Part shown: one piece after another, positions 42,050 through 53,199 of the stretch
Layout: the number at the start of each line of letters is the position of its first letter
Position numbering within the stretch: position 1 is the first letter of the stretch
DNA from: Muricea muricata
Lineage: Eukaryota; Cnidaria; Anthozoa; Malacalcyonacea; Plexauridae
DNA: 64,000 nt
Direction: 5' to 3'
NCBI GenBank assembly: GCA_963855995.1
Contig: OY979718.1
Coordinates: 30,165,282 to 30,229,281, forward strand
Program-made: the position numbers and the translations under genes
Notes under the pieces: generated by a model
Told to the model about the DNA's origin: nothing
The model's database searches: none
Seen by the model: only the letters and a program-made list of their open reading frames with translations

Positions 42050-44640
42050 AACGGGTAAAACGCAATTTTGATGCTTCTAAGATCGTTTCTGTTCAGTTTA
42101 CTAGAGAGTTATAGGTTTCTAATGTCAACGGGTTACTTCGCTCATCTCGATAGTTTGAGCGCCGAAAACATGATTCCCGACTTGCTAAGTTCTGCAATTT
42201 CCATTTATTAGGTCTGTTTTAGGTCCGTGAATGCAGTACATCATTGAGCTCAACTCGTTCACTTTAGCACTGAAAACATCATTTTAGGCTTTAAAGCGTC
42301 ACCCTGATCGATTTAAAACGGCAACTTTTAGTTGGTGATTTGAGCATGTTTTTACGTTGAAATCGCTTCTAGAACGCTTAAAACGCGATCTTGAGTGTTC
42401 TAAGATCGTTTATTTTCAGTTTACAAGCAAGTTATAGGTTTCTCATTTCAACATGTCATTTCGCTCATCCCGTTGGTTTGAGGACCGAAAACCTGATTCC
42501 CGACTTGCTAAGTTCTGCAATTTCCATTTAGAAGGTCTCTTTTAGGTCCGTGATTGCAGTACATCATTTCGCTCAACTCGTTCACTTTAGCACTGAAAAC
42601 ATCATTTTAAACTCAAAAACGTCACCCTGATCGATTTAAAATGGCGATTTTAAGATGGTGATTTGAGCATGTTTTCACGCTCAAATCGTTCTAGAACGGG
42701 TAAAACGCAATTTTGATGCTTCTAAGATCGTTTCTGTTCAGTTTACTAGAGAGTTATAGGTTTCTCATGTCAACGGGTTACTTTTCTCATCTCGATAGTT
42801 TGAGCGCCGAAAAACTGATTCCCGACTTGCTAAGTTCTGCAATTTCCATTTATTAGGTCTCTTTTAGGTCCGTGAATGCAGTACATCATTGAGCTCAACT
42901 CGTTCACTTTAGCACTGAAAACATCATTTTAGGCTTTAAAGCGTCACCCTGATCGATTTAAAACGGCAACTTTTAGTTGGTGATTTGAGCATGTTTTTAC
43001 GTTGAAGTCGCTTCTAGAACGCTTAAAACGCGATCTTGAGTGTTCTAAGATCGTTTCTTTTCAGTTTACAAGCAAGTTATAGGTTTCTCATTTCAACATG
43101 TCATTTCGCTCATCCCGTTGGTTTGAGGACCGAAAACCTGATTCCCGACTTGCTAAGTTCTGCAATTTCCATTTAGAAGGTCTCTTTTAGGTCCGTGAAT
43201 GCAGTACATCATTGCGCTCAACTCGTTCACTTTAGCACAGAAAACATCATTTTAAGCTTTAAAACGTCACCCTGATTGATTTAAAACGGCAACTTTTAGT
43301 TGGGGATTTGAGCATATTTTTACGTTCAAATCGCTTCTAGAACGCTTAAAAGGTGATTTTGATGGTTCTAAGATCGTTTCATTTCTGCTTACAAGAAAGT
43401 TATAGGTTTCTCATTTCAACATGTCATTTCGCTCATCGCGATGGTTTGAGCGTCGAAAACCTGATTCCGGCCTTGCTAAGTTCTGCAATTTCCATTTAGA
43501 AGGTCTCTTTTAGGTCCGTGATTGCAGTACATCATTTCGCTCAACTCGTTCACTTTAGCACTGAAAACATCATTTTAAACTCAAAAACGTCACCCTGATC
43601 GATTTAAAACGGCGATTTTAAGTTGGTGATTTGAGCATGTTTTCACGCTCAAATCGTTCTAGAACGGGTAAAACGCAATTTTGATGCTTCTAAGATCGTT
43701 TCTGTTCAGTTTACTAGAGAGTTATAGGTTTCTCATGTCAACGGGTTACTTCGCTCATCTCGATAGTTTGAGCGCCGAAAACATGATTCCCGACTTGCTA
43801 AGTTCTGCAATTTCCATTTATTAGGTCTCTTTTAGGTCCGTGAATGCAGTACATCATTGAGCTCAACTCGTTCACTTTAGCACTGAAAACATCATTTTAG
43901 GCTTTAAAGTTTCACCCTGATCGATTTAAAACGGCAACTTTTAGTTGGTGATTTGAGCATGTTTTTACGTTGAAATCGCTTCTAGAACGCTTAAAACGCG
44001 ATCTTGAGTGTTCTAAGATCGTTTTTTTTCAGTTTACAAGCAAGTTATAGGTTTCTCATTTCAACATGTCATTTCGCTCATCCCGTTGGTTTGAGGACCG
44101 AAAACCTGATTCCCGACTTGCTAAGTTCTGCAATTTCCATTTAGAACGTCTCTTTTAGGTCCGTGATTGCAGTACATCATTTCGCTCAACTCGTTCACTT
44201 TAGCACTGAAAACATCATTTTAAACTCAAAAACGTCACCCTGATCGATTTAAAACGGCGATTTTAAGTTGGTGATTTGAGCATGTTTTCACGCTCAAATC
44301 GTTCTAGAACGGGTAAAACGCAATTTTGATGGTTCTAAGATCGTTTCTGTTCAGTTTACTAGAGAGTTATAGGTTTCTCATGTCAACGGGTTACTTCGCT
44401 CATCTCGATAGTTTGAGCGCCGAAAACATGATTCCCGACTTGCTAAGTTCTGCAATTTCCATTTATTAGGTCTCTTTTAGGTCCGTGAATGCAGTACATC
44501 ATTGAGCTCAACTCGTTCACTTTAGCACTGAAAACATCATTTTAGGCTTTAAAGCGTCACCCTGATCGATTTAAAACGGCAACTTTTAAATGGTGATTTG
44601 AGCATGTTTTTACGTTGAAATCGCTTCTAGAACGCTTAAA
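42050..44640. repeat. Local two- and three-monomer duplications
   Basis: A distinctive monomer with 'cattgagctcaactcg' followed by 'ttaggctttaaag' occurs at about 42243, 42891, 43857 and 44502, spacings of two, three and two monomers. It is followed by the variant 'acgttgaaatcgcttctag' or 'acgttgaagtcgcttctag'. These short-period higher-order repeats are nested inside the larger array. Confidence 0.8.
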
Positions 44641-45599
44641 ACGCGATCTTGAGTGTTCTAAGATTGTTTCTTTTCAGTTTACAAGCAAGTTAGAGGTTTC
44701 TCATTTCAACATGTCATTTCGTTCATCCCGTTGGTTTGAGGACCGAAAACCTGATTCCCGACTTGCTAAGTTCTGCAATTTCCATTTAGAAGGTCTCTTT
44801 TAGGTCCGTGATTGCAGTACATCATTTCGCTCTACTCGTTCACTTTAGCACTGAAAACATCAATTTAAGCTTGAAAACGTCACCTTGATCGACATAAATC
44901 GGCGATTTTAAGTTGGTGATTTGAGCATGTTTTAACGCTCAAATCGCTTCTAGAAAACTAAAAACGCAATTTTGATGGTTCTAAGATCGTTTCTTTTCAG
45001 TTTACAAGAGAGTTATAGGTTTCTCATGTCAACGGGTTACTTCGCTCATCTCGATAGTTTGAGCGCCGAAAACATGATTCCCGACTTGCTAAGTTCTGCA
45101 ATTTCCATTTATTGTGTCTCTTTTAGGTCCGTCATTGCAGTACGTTATTGCGCTCAACTCGTTCACTTTAGCACTGAAAACATCATTTTAAGCTCTAAAA
45201 CGTCACCCTGATCGATTTAAAACAGCAATATTTAGTTGGTGATTTGAGCATGTTTTTACGTTCAAATCGCTTTTAGAGCGCTTAGAACGCGATTTTGATG
45301 GTTCTAAGATCGTTTCTTTTCTGCTTACAAGAAAGTTATAGGTTTCTCATTTCAACATGTCAATTCGCTCATCCCGATGGTTTGAGCGTCGAAAACCTGA
45401 TTCCGGCCTTGCTAAGTTCTGCAATTTCCATTTAGAAGGTCTCTTTTAGGTCCGTGATTGCAGTACATCATTTCGCTCAACTCGTTCACTTTAGCACTGA
45501 AAACATCATTTTAAGCTTTAAAACGTCACCTTGATCGACATAAAACGGCGATTTTAAGTTGGTGATTTGAGCATGTTTTAACGCTCAAAAAGCTTCTAG

Positions 45600-48500
45600 A
45601 AGACTAAAAACGCAATTTTGATGGTTCTAAGATCGTTTCTTTTCAGTTTACAAGAGAGTTATAGGTTTCTCATGTCAACGGGTTTCTTCGCTCATCTCGA
45701 TAGTTTGAGCGCCGAAAACATGATTCCCGACTTGCTAAGTTCTGAAATTTCCATTTATTAGGTCTTTTTTAGGTCCGTGAATGCAGTACATCATTGCGCT
45801 CAACTCGTTCACTTTAGCACTAAAAACATCATTTTAAGCTTTAAAACGTCACCCTGATTGATTTAAAACGGCAACTTTTAGTTGGTGATTTGAGCATAAT
45901 TTTACGCTCAAATCGCTTCTAGAACGCTTAAAACGCGATTTTGTTGGTTCTAAGATCGTTTCTGTTCTGTTTAGAAGCAAGTTATAGGTTTCTGATTTCA
46001 ACATGTCATTTCGCTCATCCCGATGGTTTTAGCGCCGAAAACCTGATTCCCGACTTGCTAAGTTCTTTAATTTACATTTAGAATGTCTCTTTTAGGTCCC
46101 TGATTGCAGTACATCATTGCACTCAACTCGTTCACTTTAGCACTGAAAACATCATTTTATGCTTTAAAACGTCACCCTGATCGATTTAAAACGGCAACTT
46201 TTAGTTGGTGATTTAAGCATGTTTTTACGTTCAAATCGCTTCTAGAATGCTTAAAACGCGATTTTGATGGTTCTAAGATCGTTTCTTCTCAGTTCACAAG
46301 TAAGCTCTACGTTTCTCATGTCAAGGTGTTATTTTGCTAATCTCGATGGTTTGAGAGCCGAAAATATGATTCCCGACATGCTTAGTTCTGCAATTTCAAT
46401 TTAGAAGGTCTCTTTTAGGTCCGTGAATGCAGTACATCATTGCGCTCAACTCGTTCACTTTAGCACTGAAAACATCATTTTAAAATCAAAAACGTCTCTC
46501 TGATCGATTTAAAACGGCGATTTTAAGTTGGTGATTTGAGCATGTTTTCACGCTCAAATCGTTCTAGAACGGGTAAAACGCAATTTTGCTGGTTCTAAGA
46601 TCGTTTCTTTTCAGTTTACAAGAGAGTTATAGGTTTCTCATGTCAAGGGGTTACTTCGCTCATCTCGATAGTTTGGGCGCCAAAAACCTGATTCCCGACT
46701 TGCTAAGTTCTGCAATTTCGATTTATTGGGTCTCTTTTAGGTCCGTCATTGCAGTACATTATTGCGCTCAACTCGTTCACTTTAGCACTGAAAACATCAT
46801 TTTAAGCTCTAAAACGTCACCCTGAGCGATTTAAAACAATAATTTTTAGTTGGTGATTTGAGCATGTTTTCACGCTCAAATCGTTCTAGAACAGGTAAAA
46901 CGATATTTTGATGGTTCTAAGATCGTTTCTGTTAAGTTTACTAGAGAGTTTTCGGTTTCTCATGTCAACGGGTTACTTCGCTCATCTCGATAGTTTGAGC
47001 GCCGAAAACATGATTCCCGACTTGCTCAGTTCTGCAATTTCCATTTATTGTGTCTCTTTTAGGTCCGTGATTGCAGTACATCATTTCGCTCAACTTTTTC
47101 ACTTTAGCACTGAAAAAATCATTTTAAGCTCTAAAACGTCACCCTGATCGATTTAAATAAGCAATATTTAGTTGGTGATTTGAGCATGTTTTTACGTTCA
47201 AATCGCTTTTAGAGCGCTTAAAACGCGATTTTGATGGTTCTAAGATCGTTTCTTTTCTGCTTACAAGAAAGTTATAGGTTTCTCATTTCAACATGTCAAT
47301 TCGCTCATTCCGATAGTTTGAGCGTCGAAAACCTGATTCCGGCCTTGCTAAGTTCTGCAATTTCCATTTAGAAGGTCTCTTTTAGGTCCGTGATTGCAGT
47401 ACATCATTTCGCTCAACTCGTTCACTTTAGCACTGAAAACATCATTTTAAGCTTTAAAACGTCACCTTGATCGACATAAAACGGCGATTTTAAGTTGGTG
47501 ATTTGAGCATGTTTTAACGCTCAAATCGCTTCTAGAAGACTAAAAACGATATTTTGATGGTTCTAAGATCGTTTCTTTTCAGTTTACAAGAGAGTTATAG
47601 GTTTCTCATGTCAACGGGTTACTTCGCTCATCTCGATAGTTTGAGCGCCGAAAACATGATTCCCGACTTGCTAAGTTCTGCAATTTCCATTTATTAGGTC
47701 TCTTTTAGGTCCGTGAATGCAGTACATCATTGCACTCAACTCGTTCACTTTAGCACTGAAAACATCATTTTAGGCTTTAAAACGTCACCCTGATCGATTT
47801 AAAACAGCAACTTTTAGTTGGTGATTTGAGCATGTTTTTACGTTCAAATCGCTTCTAGAACGCTTAAAACGCGATTTTGAGTGTTCTAAGATCGTTTCTT
47901 TTCAGTGTACAAGAAATTTATAGGTTTCTCATTTCAACATGTCATTTCGCTCATCCTGTTGGTTTGAGGACCGAAAACCTGATTCCCGACTTGCTAAGTT
48001 CTGCAATTTCCATTTAGAAGGTATCTTTTAGGTCCATGATTGCGGTACATCATTGCGCTCAACTCGTTCACTTTAGCACTGAAAACATCAATTTAAGCTC
48101 TAAAACGTCACCCTGATGGATTTAAAACGGCGATTTTAAGTTGGTGATTTGAGCATGTTTTTACGCTCAAATCGCTTCTAGAACACTTAGAACGCAATTT
48201 TGCTGGTTCTAAGATCGTTTTTTTTCTGTTTACAAGAGAGTTATAGGTTTCTCACGTCAACGGGTTACTTCGCTCATCTGGATAGTTTGAGCGCCGAAAA
48301 CCTGATTCCCGACTTCCAAAGTTCTGCAATTTCCATCTATTAGGTCTCACTTAGGTCCGTGATTGCAGTACATTATTGCGCTCAACTCGTTCACTTTAGC
48401 ACTGAAAACATCATTTTAAGCTCTAAAACGTCACCCTGATCGATTTAAAACAGCAATTTTTCGTTGGCGATTTGAGCATGTTTTTACGTTCAAATCGCTT

Positions 48501-49400
48501 CTAGAACGCTTAAAACGCGATTTTGATGGTTCTAAGATCGTTTCTTTTCTGCTTACAAGAAAGTTATAGGTTTCTCATTTCAACATGTCATTTCGCTCAT
48601 CCCGATGGTTTGAGCGTCGAAAACCTAATTCCGGCCTTGCTAAGTTCTGCAATTACCATTTAGAAGGTCTCTTTTTGGTCCGTGATTGCAGTACATCATT
48701 TCGCTCAACTCGTTTACTTTAGCACTGAAAACATCATTTTAAGCTTTAAAACGTCACCTTGACCGACATAAAACGGCGATTTTAAGTTGGTGATTTGAGC
48801 ATGTTTTAACGCTCAAATCGCATCTAAAAGACTAAAAACGCAATTTTGATGGTTCTAAGATCGTTTCCTTTCAGTTTACAAAAGAGTTAAAGGTTTCTCA
48901 TGTCAACGGGTTACTTCGCTCATCTCGATAGTTTGAGCGCCGAAAACATGATTCCCGACTTGCTAAGTTCTGCAATTTCCATTTATTAGGTCTCTTTTAG
49001 GTCCGTGAATGCAGTACATCATTGCGCTCAACTCGTTCACTTTAGCACAGAAAACATCATTTTAAAATCAAAAACGTCTCCCTGATCGATTTAAAACGGC
49101 GATTTTAAGTTGGTGATTTGAGCATGTTTTCACGCTCAAATCGTTCTAGAACGGGTAAAACGCAATTTTGCTGGTTCTAAGATCGTTTCTTTTCAGTTTA
49201 CAAGAGAGTTATAGGTTTCTCATGTCAAGGGGTTACTTCGCTCATCTCGATAGTTTGGGCGCCAAAAACCTGATTCCCGACTTGCTAAGTTCTGCAATTT
49301 CCATTTATTAGGTCTCTTTTAGGTCCGTGATTGCAGTACATTATTGCGCTCAACTCGTTCACTTTAGCACTGAAAACATCATTTTAAGCTCTAAAACGTC
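45600..49400. repeat. Satellite block duplicated about 11.3 kb (right copy)
   Basis: Right-hand partner of the block at 34.3-38.3 kb, with the same ordered monomer variants. Near its end a three-monomer stretch is repeated: the 'gcaatttttcgttggcgat' to 'aaaatcaaaaacgtctccc' run occurs at about 48451-49083 and again at 49421-50050. The second of these runs is the one interrupted by the DNA element. After that element, 56232 onward matches 37821 onward at an offset of 18411-18412 for about 1 kb. Confidence 0.75.
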
Positions 49401-50084
49401 ACCCTGATCGATTTAAAACAGCAATTTTTCGTTGGCGATTTGAGCATGTTTTTACGTTCAAATCGCTTCTAGAACGCTTAAAACGCGATTTTGATGGTTC
49501 TAAGATCGTTTCTTTTCTGCTTACAAGAAAGTTATAGGTTTCTCATTTCAACATGTCATTTCGCTCATCCCGATGGTTTGAGCGTCGAAAACCTAATTCC
49601 GGCCTTGCTAAGTTCTGCAATTACCATTTAGAAGGTCTCTTTTTGGTCCGTGATTGCAGTACATCATTTCGCTCAACTCGTTTACTTTAGCACTGAAAAC
49701 ATCATTTTAAGCTTTAAAACGTCACCTTGACCGACATAAAACGGCGATTTTAAGTTGGTGATTTGAGCATGTTTTAACGCTCAAATCGCATCTAGAAGAC
49801 TAAAAACGCAATTTTGATGGTTCTAAGATCGTTTCCTTTCAGTTTACAAAAGAGTTAAAGGTTTCTCATGTCAACGGGTTACTTCGCTCATCTCGATAGT
49901 TTGAGCGCCGAAAACATGATTCCCGACTTGCTAAGTTCTGCAATTTCCATTTATTAGGTCTCTTTTAGGTCCGTGAATGCAGTACATCATTGCGCTCAAC
50001 TCGTTCACTTTAGCACAGAAAACATCATTTTAAAATCAAAAACGTCTCCCTGATCGATTTAAAACGGCGATTTTAAGTTGGTGA

Positions 50085-50090
50085 TTTGAG
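50085..50090. repeat. Left target-site duplication (TTTGAG)
   Basis: The six bases TTTGAG precede the left terminal repeat and recur directly after the right one (56232-56237). The uninterrupted satellite reads 'gtgatttgagcatgtttt', with a single TTTGAG. The duplicated hexamer lies in one arm of the monomer dyad. Confidence 0.95.
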
Positions 50091-50208
50091 AGTAGGTATG
50101 GTGCAGGTATAGAACACTTACGTCAGCATTTTTTGAGGAGCTCTTACCCGTGTCAGTTAGTTACCAGGCTATGATGTGTATACCGTGGCGCGCGCATGTT
50201 GACCGGAA
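50091..50208 (+). repeat. Left terminal inverted repeat (118 bp)
   Basis: Reverse complement of 56114-56231 with a single mismatch at 50201 (G against A in the other arm). It begins AGTAGGTATGG and ends 'gaccggaa'. Inside are TTACGTCA (50118-50125), a CRE/bZIP-like octamer, and a GC-alternating 'ggcgcgcgcatg' near 50188. The terminal repeat probably holds the transposase or integrase binding site. The bZIP reading is weak. Confidence 0.96.
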
Positions 50209-50227
50209 ATACCTGCGCTATGCGTCA

Positions 50228-50358
50228 GGTTTTAAAGTTTTTGCTTGCAAAATGGCTTTTCAAGGTGATCTGTTATTCGTTTACTGTTTAGTCTAATTTA
50301 GCAATTGCTACCGTGTAGACGTGCTTTTTGTTTGCAAAATGGCTTTTCAAAGTGATAA
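50228..50358 (+). repeat. Short direct duplication covering a start codon
   Basis: The stretch around 'tgcaaaatggcttttcaa' occurs at about 50246-50263 and again at about 50331-50348, in a similar but not identical context (tttgcttgcaaaatgg, then tttgtttgcaaaatgg). Both carry ATG GCT TTT CAA. The first copy reads into a stop after about 14 codons and is followed by 'caaggtgat', which could also serve as a splice donor. The second opens the longer frame. It is either an upstream open reading frame or a duplicated first exon. Confidence 0.7.
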
Positions 50359-50759
50359 CCTTAAGAAGATAGCACCAATTGACATAAGTCACTTAGAAAA
50401 TTTTTTAAGTAATCGTCAAATAATGATTGAAGAAAAATTGTTGAAGTGTTACGCAGAGGAAACTGCATCCCGTGTCATGGTCTTAGTAACGGAATACTGC
50501 AATGGTTGTCTTATTGATCATCCTTCGCAACGTCAGCATGATGATGGAAGTGGATGAACGGATGTGTTTATATTTTGATGAAGCAGTGAATTCTGTGTCT
50601 GAAGCGACAATTGTTCAAAATTGTATGAACAGTTTACAAGATATGAAACCAACAGTAAATGGACTTGAACTTTTGAAGTACACATGTCAAGACTGGAGGA
50701 AAGAACTTTGTTCAAGAGAACGAAAAAAACTTAAAACTAAAACTCGGGAACTATTGTAG
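50339..50759 (+). pseudogene. Left-end gene with C-x2-C-x3-HPSQ-x2-H motif, split by a frameshift
   Basis: The first part (50339-50557, 72 codons) starts at an ATG in good context (caaaATGG). An upstream non-ATG extension to 50321 was not used. It has an N-terminal helical-looking stretch and then Cys54, Cys57, His61 of 'DHPSQ' and His67. The frame ends at 50557, but coding-like sequence continues in the next frame from about 50550 to 50759, with 'CLYFDEAV' and a basic C-terminus. The two frames overlap and no good GT-AG intron joins them, so one small indel is the simplest explanation. From memory, cysteine/HPSQ/His motifs of this shape occur in uncharacterised proteins near Polinton-type elements. 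I cannot confirm that here. The function is unknown; zinc binding is likely. It reads inward from the left terminal repeat and converges with the RING-like gene. Confidence 0.5.
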
Positions 50760-50940
50760 TTATCAGTTTTATTTTATACAGCTATACTTTTACAAAATGA
50801 TTATGTATATATGTATATAAAAATATAAAAATTAAGGACATTTTACGGTACATAAACTAATTGAATAAGACTTCACCAATTACTCTGTAAAAGACAAGTA
50901 AAATAATGTTAATATTTCAAGCTTTTAAGAGATGATATAG

Positions 50941-50946
50941 TTTATT
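50941..50946 (-). terminator. AATAAA polyadenylation signal of the RING-like gene
   Basis: Canonical AATAAA on the minus strand, overlapping the TAA stop of exon 3. It supports a transcript end just downstream. Confidence 0.55.
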
Positions 50947-51483
50947 AAGGAAATACATACGCCATTAAATTTAACCAAAAAGTGGGGCTTTTAAATAATT
51001 CATCCGTTTCCGGATCAGGAGCTCTAAAACGAAAACAATGAACTGTCAGACTTCACGTTACAAAATAATGCTGCGAAATTAATTATTCTTATGCATAAAA
51101 CAATATAGGTATATGCTAAGACTTGCCTGCATGTGGGGCAGAAAAATGCTTCATTAAAATTTAGAAGGAATTGTTCCATTTCGTTAGCACGCAGCACATG
51201 TCCGCATGCCGGTTTCATTATAAATTCATTACACAGGGAACATGTATCTAAAATATGAGAAAAAACAATGAGATTTTACTTTATGGTTAATAAATATTTT
51301 CCGTTTTTCCATATTTATGTTAATAATTTGTTCACGTATGTAGTTAGTTATATACACAGTTTATTACAAATGATTCATTTGCATGAAGTGTCTAAAAGAT
51401 AAAAAATGAAAGTGAACTTATAGAACTACAAATACAAGAAATAGAATAATTGATATTGAATGCTTACCAATTCGGCTTTCCAT
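50945..51483 (-). CDS. Three-exon RING-like zinc-binding protein (71 aa)
   Basis: My reconstruction on the minus strand: exon 1 51483-51468 (16 nt, ATG to a GTAAGC donor), exon 2 51247-51127 (121 nt, after 'ctcatattttag', ending at a GC-type donor AG|GCAAGT), and exon 3 51023-50945 (79 nt, after 'tttcgttttag', ending TAA). The lengths add to 216 nt, exactly 72 codons, and phases agree at both junctions. Cysteines and histidine are arranged C8-x2-C11-x8-C20-x-H22-x19-C42-P-x-C45, with 'CPTCR' as in RING fingers. The second zinc-ligand set looks incomplete. The tail is acidic, then aromatic. AATAAA at 50941-50946 overlaps the stop. RING proteins usually act as ubiquitin E3 ligases, but with so short a protein that role is inference. 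Without splicing, only a fragment at 51024-51218 would be read. Confidence 0.65.
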
Positions 51484-51704
51484 GTTGATTATTGTGCGTT
51501 GTTGATTACTATATAGTCTTTGAGAGCCTTAGGTTATTTGATTGTGTTTGTACTGAGGTCATGAATATATTAACCGTGTTATCTCTAGACTAGGTAAACT
51601 TCATTGTTGCTCAGTAGGTCCTACTGTTATGCTTGCTGTGATTATTGTGTTTATATTTCTGGTTATAGGTAGGTCCCTTTCTTGCCGTAGCCCGTAGGTT
51701 ATGC
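51386..51704. repeat. Duplicated promoter/first-exon block, copy 1
   Basis: About 319 bp, starting 'aagtgtctaaaagataaaa' and ending 'cccgtaggttatgc', is repeated almost unchanged at 52161-52484. It contains exon 1 of the RING-like gene, its GTAAGC donor and about 220 bp upstream of the start codon. Small differences include a few substitutions and a short indel near 51511. Confidence 0.92.
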
Positions 51705-52010
51705 GTTATTCAGTTCTTGCTGTGATTGTTGAGTTTATTTCGACTCCTATAGAGTAAACAGATTCATTTTCAAGGTCAGGAAGATTCTTTTCTTTCTGTA
51801 GGTCATGCATTATTTCGTTATTGCTGTGATTGCTGAGTTTATTTAAACTCCTACAGAGTATATAGGTAGATTCCTTTCTTGCTGTAGGTCATGCGTTGTT
51901 CGGTTCTTACTGTGATGATCGTCTTGTTTCAAGGTCAGGAAGATTCTTTTCTTTCTGTAGGTCATGCGTTATTTTGTTCTTTACTTCTTGCTGTGGTTGG
52001 GTTATTTACA
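51680..52010. repeat. Degenerate minisatellite between the duplicated blocks
   Basis: Imperfect repeats built from 'ttctttctgtaggtcatgcg', 'ttcttgctgtgattg' and 'gagtttattt.gactcctaca' recur about five times (for example near 51690, 51797, 51878 and 51955). Unequal exchange within these could have produced the flanking duplication. The open frame at 51896-52141 is a by-product of this repeat. Confidence 0.7.
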
Positions 52011-52160
52011 AAGATACATCAGTAGGAGTCATTCTGCTTTCATGCTGTGGATCGTGGTTTGGTGTCGTTCCGTTTTTCATTGTAGACCAGGTGTTAATGC
52101 TAATTAAATTTATACGGGTTAGTTTGCGTTATGATTATTAGTGTACCCTGAAAATTTGGG

Positions 52161-52484
52161 AAGTGTCTAAAAGATAAAAAATGAAAGTGGACTTATAGGA
52201 CTACAAATACAAAAAAATAAAATAATTGATATTAAATGCTTACCAATTCGGCTTTCCATGTTGATTATTGTGCGTTGTTGATTACTATAATTATAGTCTT
52301 TGAGAGCCTTAGGTTATTTGATTGTGTTTGTACTGAGGTCATGAATATGTTAATCGTGTTATCTCTAGACTAGGTAAACTTCATTGTTGCTCAGTAGGTC
52401 CTACGGTTATGCTTGCTGTGATTATTGTGTTTATATTTCTGGTTATAGGTAGGTCCCTTTCTTGCCGTAGCCCGTAGGTTATGC
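52161..52484. repeat. Duplicated promoter/first-exon block, copy 2
   Basis: Second copy of 51386-51704, offset about 775-780 bp. It keeps the intact 16-nt exon (52259-52244 on the minus strand) with ATG and the GTAAGC donor, so it could act as an alternative first exon spliced to the same exon 2. Confidence 0.92.
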
Positions 52485-53020
52485 AAATTTTGTTCTAGAA
52501 GGTTCTAAAAGGTTTCGATCGCGTGCAACGGAATTTCCCCACGATTGCACCATCATGTCGAAATACTATTTGTTGCACTGACGTTCGGTCTAACGAGAAG
52601 GAATAAGTTTTATTGAAAGTTTGACTATACTCATATCATCTGATCGAAGTCTATACAAATTATCATAGTTTTCTGAGGCAATTTAATTGGGATAATTAAG
52701 AGAGGGTATAATCTCCATCCCACGCAGTGTTGTGTATTTTGTAACTGAGTTTGACACATTGAATTTTTAATAACACCGCAGGGGGAATTAATAATTGTTG
52801 ATGAAATGAGAAAAAAATATGTGACATGAGAAAACAATATGTGGTGTAAGATGGTACTTAATTTATATATCGGACAACATGAGACGTAATGCGATGAATT
52901 TCCCCATTTAAAATGAACTTTTAGACAACAGCGACTTTTACAAGGCTTTTACCAATGAAATGCCTACTTTGTATAACTTAAGAAATGTTTTTAATTTTTT
53001 TTGAACTTTTGAGCTACGGA
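52485..53020. other. AT-rich non-coding stretch
   Basis: No convincing gene on either strand. The 68-codon minus frame at 52631-52837 has low-complexity, non-protein-like composition. Contents noted are an HSE-like site (52493-52505) and AT-rich sequence. An exon with no recognisable motif cannot be excluded. Confidence 0.5.
52493..52505. promoter_or_regulatory. Heat-shock-element-like site (TTCtaGAAggTTC)
   Basis: Three alternating TTC/GAA units with 2-base spacing, the consensus for heat shock factor binding. It lies about 235 bp upstream of the second copy of exon 1 of the RING-like gene in the minus direction. A short motif can arise by chance, so regulation is a guess. Confidence 0.35.
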
Positions 53021-53032
53021 AAAATAGTTTAT

Positions 53033-53109
53033 GAGATGAGCGGATGAGCACCTGCTCATAACTGCTCATGAGCACATGCTCATACGCTCATAAGGCCTGA
53101 TGGCCCGAC
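53033..53109 (+). repeat. TGAGCA/TGCTCA palindrome cluster, inverted copy
   Basis: A run of TGAGC and GCTCA words ('gatgagcacctgctcat', 'catgagcacatgctcatac') ending 'ctcataaggcctgatggccc'. It is the reverse complement, with few changes, of 54693-54770 and more loosely of 54568-54648. It lies downstream of the zinc-finger gene. Confidence 0.88.
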
Positions 53110-53165
53110 AGTTATAACCCTCCCATGTATTAAAATAATACCAAACTCGGATAGGTATATATAAT

Positions 53166-53171
53166 TTTATT
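53166..53171 (-). terminator. AATAAA polyadenylation signal of the zinc-finger gene
   Basis: Canonical AATAAA on the minus strand about 30 bp beyond the stop codon of the 195-aa zinc-finger gene. Confidence 0.6.
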
Positions 53172-53199
53172 GAGAACAATATGACAAATATTAATGTAG

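Larger units (their letters stand above)
16753..50090. repeat. Satellite array, central segment (about 103 monomers)
   Basis: The same monomer as the left segment, unbroken for about 33 kb. It contains several higher-order repeats of different length, listed separately. Single-base indels are rare, for example a lost T near 23239, 'ggatttgg' is absent here, and one base is missing near 37993. Long runs of monomers therefore keep the 322-323-bp register. No gene or unrelated insert was seen between 16753 and 50090. Confidence 0.96.

Noticed and set aside
44615-44803. 62-codon plus-strand frame in the satellite
   Set aside because: Chance frame over a type A monomer in another phase, broken in neighbouring monomers.
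51024-51218. Unspliced 64-codon minus frame as a gene on its own
   Set aside because: It begins inside the RING-like exon 2 and runs into intron 2; the spliced model explains the cysteines better.
51896-52141. 81-codon plus-strand frame in the DNA element
   Set aside because: Lies on the degenerate minisatellite; low-complexity Cys/Phe/Val composition with no motif.
52631-52837. 68-codon minus frame
   Set aside because: No motif, unusual composition, no promoter or polyadenylation context; likely chance.
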